From assembly GCA_030039005.1 (NCBI GenBank), contig JASHQT010000049.1:1-64000 (forward strand): a DNA stretch of 64,000 nt, given 5' to 3'. The notes under the pieces were generated by a model that had not been told where the DNA came from, ran no database searches, and worked only from the letters and a program-made list of their open reading frames with translations. Numbering within the stretch: position 1 is the first letter of the stretch; the number at the start of each line of letters is the position of its first letter. Positions 32,309 to 40,030 of this stretch are shown here, in pieces. Origin of the DNA: Bryobacteraceae bacterium. GTDB lineage: Bacteria > Acidobacteriota > Terriglobia > Bryobacterales > Bryobacteraceae. Made by a program: the position numbers and the translations under genes.

Positions 32309-34981
32309 ATGCTTGCCACACAACTCGTAACCAGCGAGGATTCTAACGGACAAGAAACCAGTGAGTGGCTGGAGGCTCTGGACGGAGTGATCGAGGAGGC
32401 AGGGGCCGAACGGGCCGCCTACCTGCTCAGACGCCTCCGTGAGCGGGCCGCTCTCTTCGGTGTGGAGATTCCGAACACTCTCCGGACTCCCTACATCAAC
32501 ACCATTCCGGTGGAGGAAGAAGTGCCGTACCCCGGGGACCGGGCCATTGAGCGGCGAATCAAGAGCCTGATCCGCTGGAATGCCATGGCCATGGTAGTGC
32601 GGGCGAACAAGCACGACTCCGGGATCGGCGGCCACATCTCCACCTATGCGTCGATGGCGACGCTATCCGAAGTGGGACACAACCATTTCTTCCACGCGCA
32701 TCACGGCGACCAGCCGGGCGATTTTGTGTACTTCCAGGGCCACGCCTCGCCGGGCGAGTACGCGCGCGCGTATCTGGAAGGCCGGCTCAATGAGAAGCAC
32801 CTCGAAAATTTCCGCCACGAACTGCGGGAGCATCCTGGCCTGTCGTCCTATCCGCATCCCTGGCTGATGCCGGACTTCTGGCAGTTCCCCACGGTATCGA
32901 TGGGCATCGGGCCAATCAACGCGATCTACCAAGCGCGATTTATGCGCTACCTGGAGAATCGCGGGATCATCCCCGTGACGGCGCGTAAGATCTGGGCGTT
33001 TTTGGGCGACGGCGAGACTGACGAGCCGGAATCGTTGGGCGCGATCACGTTGGCCTCGCGCGAGCAGTTGGACAATCTGATCTTCGTGGTCAACTGCAAT
33101 CTCCAAAGACTCGACGGGCCGGTGCGCGGCAACGGGCAGATCATCACTGAGCTGGAGACCCATTTCCGCGGCGCGGGCTGGAACGTGATCAAGGTGCTGT
33201 GGGGCGGCAACTGGGACGATCTGCTGGCGCGCGACACCACCGGCCTCCTCATCAAGCGCATGAACGAATGCCTGGACGGCGAATACCAGAATTTCAAGGC
33301 CAAGGGCGGCGCCTACACGCGCAAGGAATTTTTCGGTAAATATCCCGAGCTGCTCAAACTGGTGGAGCACATGTCGGACGAGGAGATCGGCGCGCTCCGG
33401 CGCGGCGGCCACGATCCGCAGAAGGTCTACAACGCCTACAAGCGCGCGGTGGAGCATACCGGAGCGCCCACCGTGATCCTGGCCATGACCATTAAAGGCT
33501 ACGGCCTGGGCGAAGCCGGCGAAGGCCGCAACGTCACTCATCAGCAGAAGAAGCTGAACGAAGAGGAGATGCTGTATTTCCGCCGGCGCTTCGACATCCC
33601 CATTGCGGAGGAACTGGTCCACACGGCTTCGTTCTACCGGCCGCCGGAGGAGAGCCCGGAAATCCGCTATGTCCGGGAACGGCGGGAAGCGATGGGCGGA
33701 AGTTTGCCGGCGCGTTCGGTGCGCAAGATCGAGATTCAAGCGCCCGCCATCGACACTTTTGCCGAATCGCTGGCCGGTTCGCAGGGCCGCGAAGTTTCCA
33801 CCACCATGGCCTTCGTGCGCATCCTGACGCTGCTGCTCAAGGACAAAGCGCTGACCCAGTACGTGGTGCCCATCATCCCGGATGAAGCCCGAACCTTCGG
33901 CATGGAGTCCCTGTTTCGGCAGTACGGCATTTACGCCAGCCGCGGGCAGCTCTACAAGCCAGTGGACAGTGAGAATTTCCTGTTCTACAAAGAAGCCAAG
34001 AACGGGCAGATTCTGGAAGAAGGCATCAACGAAGCCGGATCCATGGCTTCGTTCACCGCGGCCGGCACTTCTTACGCCACTTACGGTGTGCCGATGATCC
34101 CGTTCTTCACCTATTATTCGATGTTCGGCTTCCAGCGCATCGGCGATTTGATTTGGGCGTTCGCCGATTCGCGGGGCAAAGGTTTCCTGATGGGCGGGAC
34201 CGCGGGCCGCACCACGTTATCGGGCGAAGGCCTCCAGCACCAGGACGGACACAGTTTGGTGCTTGCAAGCACCGTGCCCACGTGCCGCAGCTTCGACCCG
34301 GCCTATGCGTATGAAATCGCGGTGATCGTCCAGGACGGCATCCGGCGCATGTATCAGGAGATGGAAGACCGCTTCTATTACCTGACCATCTACAACGAGA
34401 ATTACGCGCAGCCGCAGATGCCCGAGGGAGTCACCGAAGGAATCCTGCGCGGCATTTACCGTTTTAAGAGCACGGAAAACGGCAAAGCTCAGGTTCAATT
34501 ATTCGGCAGTGGGCCGATTCTGAACGAAGCATTGCGCGCGCAGAAGATCCTGGCGGAGAATTACCAGGTGCCGGCCGACGTCTGGAGCGTCACCAGCTAT
34601 AACGAGCTACGCCGCGACGCGTTGGATGTGGAACGCTGGAATCGCCTGCACCCCACTGAACCGGAGCGGAAGCCGTATCTGCTGGCCGCGCTCGAGGGCG
34701 TGCAAGGTCCGATCATCGCGTCCACGGACTACATGAAAGTAGTGGCGGATCAGGTTGCGCCGTGGCTTCCGGCCCGGATGGTCACGCTCGGCACCGACGG
34801 GTTCGGACGCAGCGAGAATCGCGAGCACCTGCGCAAACATTTCGAAAACGGCGCCGAAGCGATCGCCGCTGCGGCCCTGGTGCGCCTGGCGCGCGACGGC
34901 CAGTTCGATAAAGATCGCGCGAAGGCAGCCATCGCTGAACTGGGTCTGGACCCCGAGAGCCCCGATCCGGTGACAAAGTAG
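32309..34981 (+). CDS. aceE: Pyruvate dehydrogenase E1 component, homodimeric type
   Basis: 890 residues, close to the 887 of E. coli AceE and unlike the split alpha/beta E1. The thiamine-diphosphate site is visible (GDGETDEPESLGAI followed by NLIFVVNCNLQRLDGPVRGN), as are HNHFFHAHHGDQPGDFVYFQ in the N-terminal domain and the catalytic-loop region KGYGLGEAGEGRNVTHQQKK. It decarboxylates pyruvate and passes the acetyl group to the lipoyl E2. No E2 (aceF) or E3 (lpd) gene is adjacent. An ornithine-cyclodeaminase-like gene follows after 12 bp and may be co-transcribed. Confidence 0.95.
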   Translation: MLATQLVTSEDSNGQETSEWLEALDGVIEEAGAERAAYLLRRLRERAALFGVEIPNTLRTPYINTIPVEEEVPYPGDRAIERRIKSLIRWNAMAMVVRANKHDSGIGGHISTYASMATLSEVGHNHFFHAHHGDQPGDFVYFQGHASPGEYARAYLEGRLNEKHLENFRHELREHPGLSSYPHPWLMPDFWQFPTVSMGIGPINAIYQARFMRYLENRGIIPVTARKIWAFLGDGETDEPESLGAITLASREQLDNLIFVVNCNLQRLDGPVRGNGQIITELETHFRGAGWNVIKVLWGGNWDDLLARDTTGLLIKRMNECLDGEYQNFKAKGGAYTRKEFFGKYPELLKLVEHMSDEEIGALRRGGHDPQKVYNAYKRAVEHTGAPTVILAMTIKGYGLGEAGEGRNVTHQQKKLNEEEMLYFRRRFDIPIAEELVHTASFYRPPEESPEIRYVRERREAMGGSLPARSVRKIEIQAPAIDTFAESLAGSQGREVSTTMAFVRILTLLLKDKALTQYVVPIIPDEARTFGMESLFRQYGIYASRGQLYKPVDSENFLFYKEAKNGQILEEGINEAGSMASFTAAGTSYATYGVPMIPFFTYYSMFGFQRIGDLIWAFADSRGKGFLMGGTAGRTTLSGEGLQHQDGHSLVLASTVPTCRSFDPAYAYEIAVIVQDGIRRMYQEMEDRFYYLTIYNENYAQPQMPEGVTEGILRGIYRFKSTENGKAQVQLFGSGPILNEALRAQKILAENYQVPADVWSVTSYNELRRDALDVERWNRLHPTEPERKPYLLAALEGVQGPIIASTDYMKVVADQVAPWLPARMVTLGTDGFGRSENREHLRKHFENGAEAIAAAALVRLARDGQFDKDRAKAAIAELGLDPESPDPVTK

Positions 34982-34993
34982 TAGCGTGCAATA

Positions 34994-35908
34994 GTGCTCT
35001 ACCTGTCCGAAACCGACGTGTGCGAGCTGCTGCCGATGCGCGAAGCCATCGGCGTGATGCGCGACGCCTTTGCCGCGCTGGCCGAGGGCAAGGCAATCAA
35101 CCAGCCGCGGCGCCGGCTCATTCTCGACACCGGCGCGATCCTACACAGCATGGCCGGGTCGTATTGCGATTACTTCGGAACCAAGTTCTATTCCACGCAT
35201 CCCCAGTACGGAGCGCATTTCTATTTCGTCCTTTACGCTGCCCGGACCGCTGAGCCTTTGGCGTGGATGGAGGCGAATTATTTAGGCCAGATACGGACCG
35301 GCGCGGCGTCGGGTTACGCCACCGAACTGCTGGCAGACCCCGAAGCCAGCACGCTGGGCGTCATCGGCTCCGGATTCCAGGCGCGCACGCAGGTAGAAGC
35401 GATTCGAGCGGTCCGCCCGATTCGGCAGGTCAGCGTCTGGAGCCCAAACCAAGAGAAGCGCCGCACGTTCGCGGCCGAAATCGGGGCCGAGGCCGTGGCC
35501 ACGGCCGAAAACGCCGCACGCGGGGCTCGCATCGTGGTCACCGCGACTAATTCGCCCGACCCGGTGATTGAGGATGGATGGATCGCGCCGGGAACCTTGA
35601 TCAACGCCATGGGTTCCAACCGGGCGAAGAATCGCGAACTGCCGTCCGAACTGGTGCGGCGGGCGACGTTGATCGCGGTGGATTCTCTCGAGCAGGCCAG
35701 GATCGAAGCGGGAGATCTGATCGTGCCCGATTGCTGGGACAATGTGCGGGAACTACAAAGCGTTTCGCGGCATTTCCGGCCCAACGAAATCACAATCTTC
35801 AAATCCTTGGGGATTGGTGTGGAAGACGTGGCGGCGGGTGCGTTCGTGTACGAGAAAGCCCGCGCTACTCCTGAACGCTTTGCTGATCGGAATCGCGCCA
35901 CGCGCTGA
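34994..35908 (+). CDS. Ornithine cyclodeaminase / mu-crystallin family NAD(P)-dependent protein
   Basis: 304 residues starting with GTG 34994, 12 bp after aceE. The Rossmann nucleotide-binding motif is LGVIGSGFQARTQVEAI (residues about 117-133). The substrate domain includes TKFYSTHPQYG and the conserved YLGQIRTGAASGYAT. Family members deaminate ornithine to proline or act as alanine, ketimine or other imine reductases/dehydrogenases, so the precise reaction cannot be called. The link to aceE through pyruvate/alanine chemistry is only a thought. Its 3' end overlaps the convergent zinc-ribbon gene by 44 bp. Confidence 0.85.
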   Translation: MLYLSETDVCELLPMREAIGVMRDAFAALAEGKAINQPRRRLILDTGAILHSMAGSYCDYFGTKFYSTHPQYGAHFYFVLYAARTAEPLAWMEANYLGQIRTGAASGYATELLADPEASTLGVIGSGFQARTQVEAIRAVRPIRQVSVWSPNQEKRRTFAAEIGAEAVATAENAARGARIVVTATNSPDPVIEDGWIAPGTLINAMGSNRAKNRELPSELVRRATLIAVDSLEQARIEAGDLIVPDCWDNVRELQSVSRHFRPNEITIFKSLGIGVEDVAAGAFVYEKARATPERFADRNRATR

Positions 35909-36098
35909 TCTTCAACCGCCTGCAAACCCAGCACAAGCCTTCGGCCGAATTGGGCGCGCAACTTGCCCCGCAGACGGAGCATTTGCCGGTGTGCTTCGCC
36001 TGGTCGGCCATGACCGAGCGCTTCGCTTCTTCGAGAAGATTGCGATCAATCACCGTATCCGGGGATTCCGGGATGCGCGGCTGCGGTTTCCGTTTCAT
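35865..36098 (-). CDS. Small zinc-ribbon-like protein
   Basis: 77 residues. The C-terminal half carries two CxxC pairs, CSVCGASC and CWVC, arranged as a probable zinc ribbon, followed by RRLKISAW. The N-terminal half is polar and helical (DRNLLEEAKRSVMADQAKHT). The last 44 bp overlap the 3' end of the convergent cyclodeaminase-like gene. No clear ribosome-binding site, but the regular cysteine spacing supports a real protein. Function unknown. Confidence 0.6.
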   Translation of the reverse strand: MKRKPQPRIPESPDTVIDRNLLEEAKRSVMADQAKHTGKCSVCGASCAPNSAEGLCWVCRRLKISAWRDSDQQSVQE

Positions 36099-36149
36099 GA
36101 ACTCAACACTACAGTAGCATGTCTTTCGATACGGCGATGCCGCTTCGGC

Positions 36150-36368
36150 TTACGCCGCCTGATCGACGCGCACGATGTAGCCAGGGTCCAGCGCTGCCGA
36201 ACAGCGCGAACACTTTTGGCCAGGCTTGACTCTCGCGCTCCGCCCGTTCGTGACCACGATCCCCTCCACGGTATGGGTGCAGATGGGGCAGTGGACGAAA
36301 GCTTTCGTCTCATACTGGGGGAGCGGTTGTTGCGCTCGAGAAGATCGGGAACCACTCTGAAGGTTCAT
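36150..36368 (-). CDS. Second small zinc-ribbon protein
   Basis: 72 residues; the start at 36368 is well supported by the purine-rich GAAGGAGGAAGG stretch just upstream on the minus strand. Two CxxC knuckles, CPIC (with FVH before) and CSRC, are about 23 residues apart, as in a rubredoxin-like or zinc-ribbon fold. A polar N-terminus and a VRVDQAA end complete it. It lies 51 bp upstream of the other zinc-ribbon gene on the same strand. No specific role can be named. Confidence 0.65.
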   Translation of the reverse strand: MNLQSGSRSSRAQQPLPQYETKAFVHCPICTHTVEGIVVTNGRSARVKPGQKCSRCSAALDPGYIVRVDQAA

Positions 36369-36505
36369 CCTTCCTCCTTCCTCACTGCATAAGACGCACG
36401 CGTTGGGCCAAAGGATCGAAAAATTCTCGCGCGCGCCTCCGAGGGGCTTCTGGCAAGCTGAGAAGCAGCTACACTAAGGTTTCGCATCTCTATTTCGCGT
36501 CCATT

Positions 36506-37435
36506 ATGAAGACAGCGTTTGTTTTTCCGGGGCAGGGGTCGCAGTTCGTCGGGATGGGGAAAACCCTGGCGGACAATTTCGACACTGCCCGCGCCATTTT
36601 CGACCGGGCTGACGAAGCCTTGGGTTTTCCACTCACCAAACTTTGCTGGGAAGGACCGGCCGAGGAGTTACAGCTCACCGAGAACATGCAGCCGGCCCTG
36701 GTCACCGTCTCAGTAGCGGCGTGGCGGGTGCTCGAACAGCAGGGCGTTCAACCGGATTTTGTGGCCGGGCACAGCCTGGGCGAATATAGCGCGCTAGTGG
36801 CCGCGAAGTCGCTCGCGTTTTCGGACGCCCTGCGGCTGGTGCGCAAGCGCGGTCAGTATATGCAGGAGGCCGTGCCCGTGGGTACCGGCGCCATGGCCGC
36901 GTTGCTGAAGCTGCCGCCCGGTAAGCTCGACGCCATCCTGGCCGAAGCGGCGCAGGGCGAAGTGGTGACAGCGGCGAATTTTAACTCCCCCGATCAGGTG
37001 GCGATTGCAGGGCACACAGGCGCGGTCACTCGGGCCATCGAACTCGCCAAAGCAGCGGGGGCGCGGCGGGCGATCCCACTGGCGGTCAGCGCGCCGTTCC
37101 ATTGTCCATTGATGGAACCGGCGCAGCGGCGCATGAAACCGGAGTTGGATACCACTGAATTTCGCGATCTCGCTGTTCCTCTGGTGAATGGCTGGCGAGC
37201 CGACGTGATTCGCACGGGAGCGGACGCCCGCGAAGGTCTTTATCAACAAATTCCTAACCCGGTCCGCTGGACAGAACTGATCCAAAAGCTGGCTTCGCTC
37301 GGCGTCAGCCGGTTTATCGAAGTCGGCGCGGGTGGAGTGCTCACCGGGTTGCTGCGCAACATCGACAGCACGCTCGAAGGTTCCAAATTCGGTGAAGCCC
37401 AAGATCTGGAGAAAGTACATGCGGCAATGGCGTAA
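36506..37435 (+). CDS. fabD: Malonyl-CoA:acyl-carrier-protein transacylase
   Basis: 309 residues, standard length for FabD. The N-terminal FVFPGQGSQFVGMG, the nucleophile elbow GHSLGEYSAL with Ser90, and SAPFHCPLM with the catalytic His are all present. It loads malonyl groups onto ACP for fatty-acid synthesis in the cytoplasm. Unusually for fabD, no fabH, fabG, acpP or fabF lies beside it. Instead its end overlaps by 17 bp the start of a DUF885 lipoprotein gene. No clear Shine-Dalgarno sequence is seen. Confidence 0.95.
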   Translation: MKTAFVFPGQGSQFVGMGKTLADNFDTARAIFDRADEALGFPLTKLCWEGPAEELQLTENMQPALVTVSVAAWRVLEQQGVQPDFVAGHSLGEYSALVAAKSLAFSDALRLVRKRGQYMQEAVPVGTGAMAALLKLPPGKLDAILAEAAQGEVVTAANFNSPDQVAIAGHTGAVTRAIELAKAAGARRAIPLAVSAPFHCPLMEPAQRRMKPELDTTEFRDLAVPLVNGWRADVIRTGADAREGLYQQIPNPVRWTELIQKLASLGVSRFIEVGAGGVLTGLLRNIDSTLEGSKFGEAQDLEKVHAAMA

Positions 37436-39137
37436 TGTTGCTTTAATTCTCGGTTTCGCGTCTATCGTATGTCTGGTGAACTGCAAACCACAGGAGCAGT
37501 CCGCGCCCACCAAGCCCGATTTCTCGGCGCTGACTGACGATTTTGTCTACGGATCGCTCGCGCTTTCGCCCACGGGTGCGACCCAGGCTGGCTATCACGA
37601 GCACAAGGGCGTGAATCTAGACGACCAGCTCGACGATTTCAGCGCGGCCGGCCTGGACCAGCAGCGCAAGTTCTACTCCGATTTTCACAGTCGCCTGGCC
37701 TCGATCCCGCAGACTTCGCTCTCGGCCGAAGACAAGGCTGACTACGAGATCATGGACAACGCGGTCAACCTCGCGCTGCTCGATCTCGACAAGATCCACA
37801 GCTTCGATCACAATCCGACGGTCTACGTGGAGTTGATTGGCAACGCGCTGTTCAATCCCTTCGTGCTGGAATATGCGCCGCTCGATACGCGTTATCGCGC
37901 CATCATCGCGCGATTGCAGAAGATCCCGGCGCTGATGGACCAAGCCAAAGCGAATCTGACGGATGCGCCCGAGGTCTGGAATCGCGTGGCGCGGGAAGAG
38001 AACGAAGGCAATCTGGAGCTGATCGACAAGACGCTGCGCGCGAAGGCTCCCGAGGGTTTGAAGGCCGATTACGATCGCGCGGCCGGTCCCGCGCTGGATG
38101 CGCTGCGCGGGTTCACGAAATATTTGCAGGACGATCTGTTGAAGAAAACCAGCGATTGGCGCCTCGGCAAGGAATTTTACGATCAAAAGTTCGCGTACAC
38201 CCTGGTTTCTGGAAAGACTCCCGAGCAGGTGCTGGCCGAGGCTGAGGCGGCGCTAAAGGACGTCCGCGACCAGATGGCTAAGCTGGCTGCGCCGCTTTCG
38301 GTGAAGGCCGCCCTCGACAAGATCGCGCAGGACCATACCACGCCCGCCATGTATATGGAGCAGGCCAAGAAGGACTTGCAGGAAGCCACGAATTTCGTCC
38401 ACGACAAGCACCTGGTCGATTTTCCTCAAAGCGCGAATCTGCAAGTGATCCCCACGCCCGAGTTCATGCGCGGCATTTATTCCGTCGCGGGATTCAACGC
38501 GGCGCCGGCGCTGGAACCACAACTGGGCGCTTTCTATTGGGTCACCCCGATTCCACCCAGCATGCCCAAGGCGAGTGTCGAATCGAAGCTCCGCGAATAC
38601 AACCGCTACGGGATGATGGAAATCACCATTCATGAGGCCATGCCGGGGCACTACGTGCAGTTCCAGTTCGCAAACGCCTTGGAACCGAAATCGCGGCGCG
38701 TGCTCCGCAGTATTTACGGAAACGGCCCGTACATCGAGGGGTGGGCGTTCTACACGCAGCAGATGATGTCGGACGGAGGCTTCCTGAACAACAGCCAGGA
38801 CCTGCGCCTGACTTTGCTGAAACAGGAGTTGCGGGTGATCACCAACGCCATCCTCGACATTCGGCTGCAAACCATGGGCATGACCGAGCTGCAGGCCATG
38901 GATTTGATGATGAACGATGCGTTCCAGGAAAAACAAGAAGCAACGGGCAAGTTCCAGCGCGCGCAACTGTCGTCCTGCCAGCTTCCCATGTATTTCCTCG
39001 GCTGGCGCGGCTGGCTGGACACGCGCGCCGAATACCAGCAGCGCAAAGGCTCGGCGTTCCAGCTCGAGCAGTTCCACGATGCGGCGCTGAAAGAAAGCGC
39101 GGTGCCGCTGCCGGTGCTAGGCTCCCTGTTGCAGTGA
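37419..39137 (+). CDS. DUF885-family lipoprotein, putative metallopeptidase
   Basis: 572 residues from ATG 37419, with GGAG 7 bp upstream, inside the fabD 3' end. The N-terminus is a lipoprotein signal (RNVALILGFASIVCLVNC; acylated Cys22). The protein is mainly helical, with the family hallmark HEAMPGHYVQ (His405, Glu406, His411), an HExxPGH zinc-peptidase-like motif, and downstream YIEGWAFYTQQMM, where a third ligand is expected. Family members are predicted zinc peptidases acting outside the cytoplasm. Substrate unknown. Co-transcription with fabD is forced by the overlap. Confidence 0.8.
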   Translation: MRQWRNVALILGFASIVCLVNCKPQEQSAPTKPDFSALTDDFVYGSLALSPTGATQAGYHEHKGVNLDDQLDDFSAAGLDQQRKFYSDFHSRLASIPQTSLSAEDKADYEIMDNAVNLALLDLDKIHSFDHNPTVYVELIGNALFNPFVLEYAPLDTRYRAIIARLQKIPALMDQAKANLTDAPEVWNRVAREENEGNLELIDKTLRAKAPEGLKADYDRAAGPALDALRGFTKYLQDDLLKKTSDWRLGKEFYDQKFAYTLVSGKTPEQVLAEAEAALKDVRDQMAKLAAPLSVKAALDKIAQDHTTPAMYMEQAKKDLQEATNFVHDKHLVDFPQSANLQVIPTPEFMRGIYSVAGFNAAPALEPQLGAFYWVTPIPPSMPKASVESKLREYNRYGMMEITIHEAMPGHYVQFQFANALEPKSRRVLRSIYGNGPYIEGWAFYTQQMMSDGGFLNNSQDLRLTLLKQELRVITNAILDIRLQTMGMTELQAMDLMMNDAFQEKQEATGKFQRAQLSSCQLPMYFLGWRGWLDTRAEYQQRKGSAFQLEQFHDAALKESAVPLPVLGSLLQ

Positions 39138-39147
39138 GGCGCCGGCG

Positions 39148-39999
39148 ATGCGGCTCACTGCAAGCTTGATTTCTTTCGGCATCCCTCTGCTGGTTTTGGC
39201 ATCTGGTTCCGAACGCGCGGCAGCCCAACCGTCTCCCGATGCGATCAAGTTTGAGGTTGCGGCAATCAGTGTGAACAATTCAGGCGAAGAGCGTGTCTCG
39301 GGCGGCTTCCAGCCCGGTGGCCGGTACCGTGTCAATAACTACTCCTTACGCTCTTTGATTGCCGCTGCGTATCTCCGCCCCCAGGTGAATCCCGATTTCC
39401 TGATCTCGGGCGGGCCGGATTGGATGGACAAGCTTCGATTCAATATCGAAGCCAAAGCATCGGAGGACTTCCCACCAGGTCCCGACGGCCCGAATGCTCC
39501 CCGGCGCATAATGCTGCAGAATCTGCTGGCGGAACGGTTCGGGCTGAAGGTCCATCATGAAAACCGGCAGGGTCGAATCTTTGCTCTGGTGTTGGCAAAG
39601 AACGGCCAATCCTTGGGGCCCCAGCTTCGTCCGTCTTCGGTGGATTGCGGCAACAGAGCAGCCGCGCCCGCCCAGAGCTGTTACATTCGGATCGCGCCGG
39701 GCAGCCTCGATCTGGGTGGAGTGCCTTTGTCGGCCCTTACGACCTTGCTGCCGCGATTTGTGGACCATGTCGTTGTCGATTCCACCGGGCTTTCCGGCCG
39801 GTACGATATCGAACTAACCTGGACGCCGGGGCCGACGGAATGGGTCGCCCCACCGACGGTGGCGAACCCCACTCCTCCCACCGGCGATTCCTCCCTGGTG
39901 ACGGCGCTGCGTGAACAACTGGGACTTCGATTGCAATCGCAAACGGGCCCAGTGGACGTGCTCGTCATCGACGCCGCCCATCGGCCTACGGAGAACTGA
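39148..39999 (+). CDS. TIGR03435-type secreted soil-Acidobacteria protein
   Basis: 283 residues with a signal peptide (MRLTASLISFGIPLLVLASG...AAAQ). The motif order FEVAAISVNNSG, GGFQPGGRYRVNNYSLRSLI, ISGGPDWMDKLRFNIEAKAS, LLAERFGLKVHHENR, VVDSTGLSGRYDIELTWTP and LREQLGLRLQSQTGPVDVLV is that of the TIGR03435 family. That family is hugely expanded in Solibacter-type genomes and has no known function. It begins 10 bp after the DUF885 gene, so it is probably its operon partner. Confidence 0.85.
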   Translation: MRLTASLISFGIPLLVLASGSERAAAQPSPDAIKFEVAAISVNNSGEERVSGGFQPGGRYRVNNYSLRSLIAAAYLRPQVNPDFLISGGPDWMDKLRFNIEAKASEDFPPGPDGPNAPRRIMLQNLLAERFGLKVHHENRQGRIFALVLAKNGQSLGPQLRPSSVDCGNRAAAPAQSCYIRIAPGSLDLGGVPLSALTTLLPRFVDHVVVDSTGLSGRYDIELTWTPGPTEWVAPPTVANPTPPTGDSSLVTALREQLGLRLQSQTGPVDVLVIDAAHRPTEN

Positions 40000-40030
40000 G
40001 CCCCTGCAACGCGCGGATTAGCTTGCGAGC

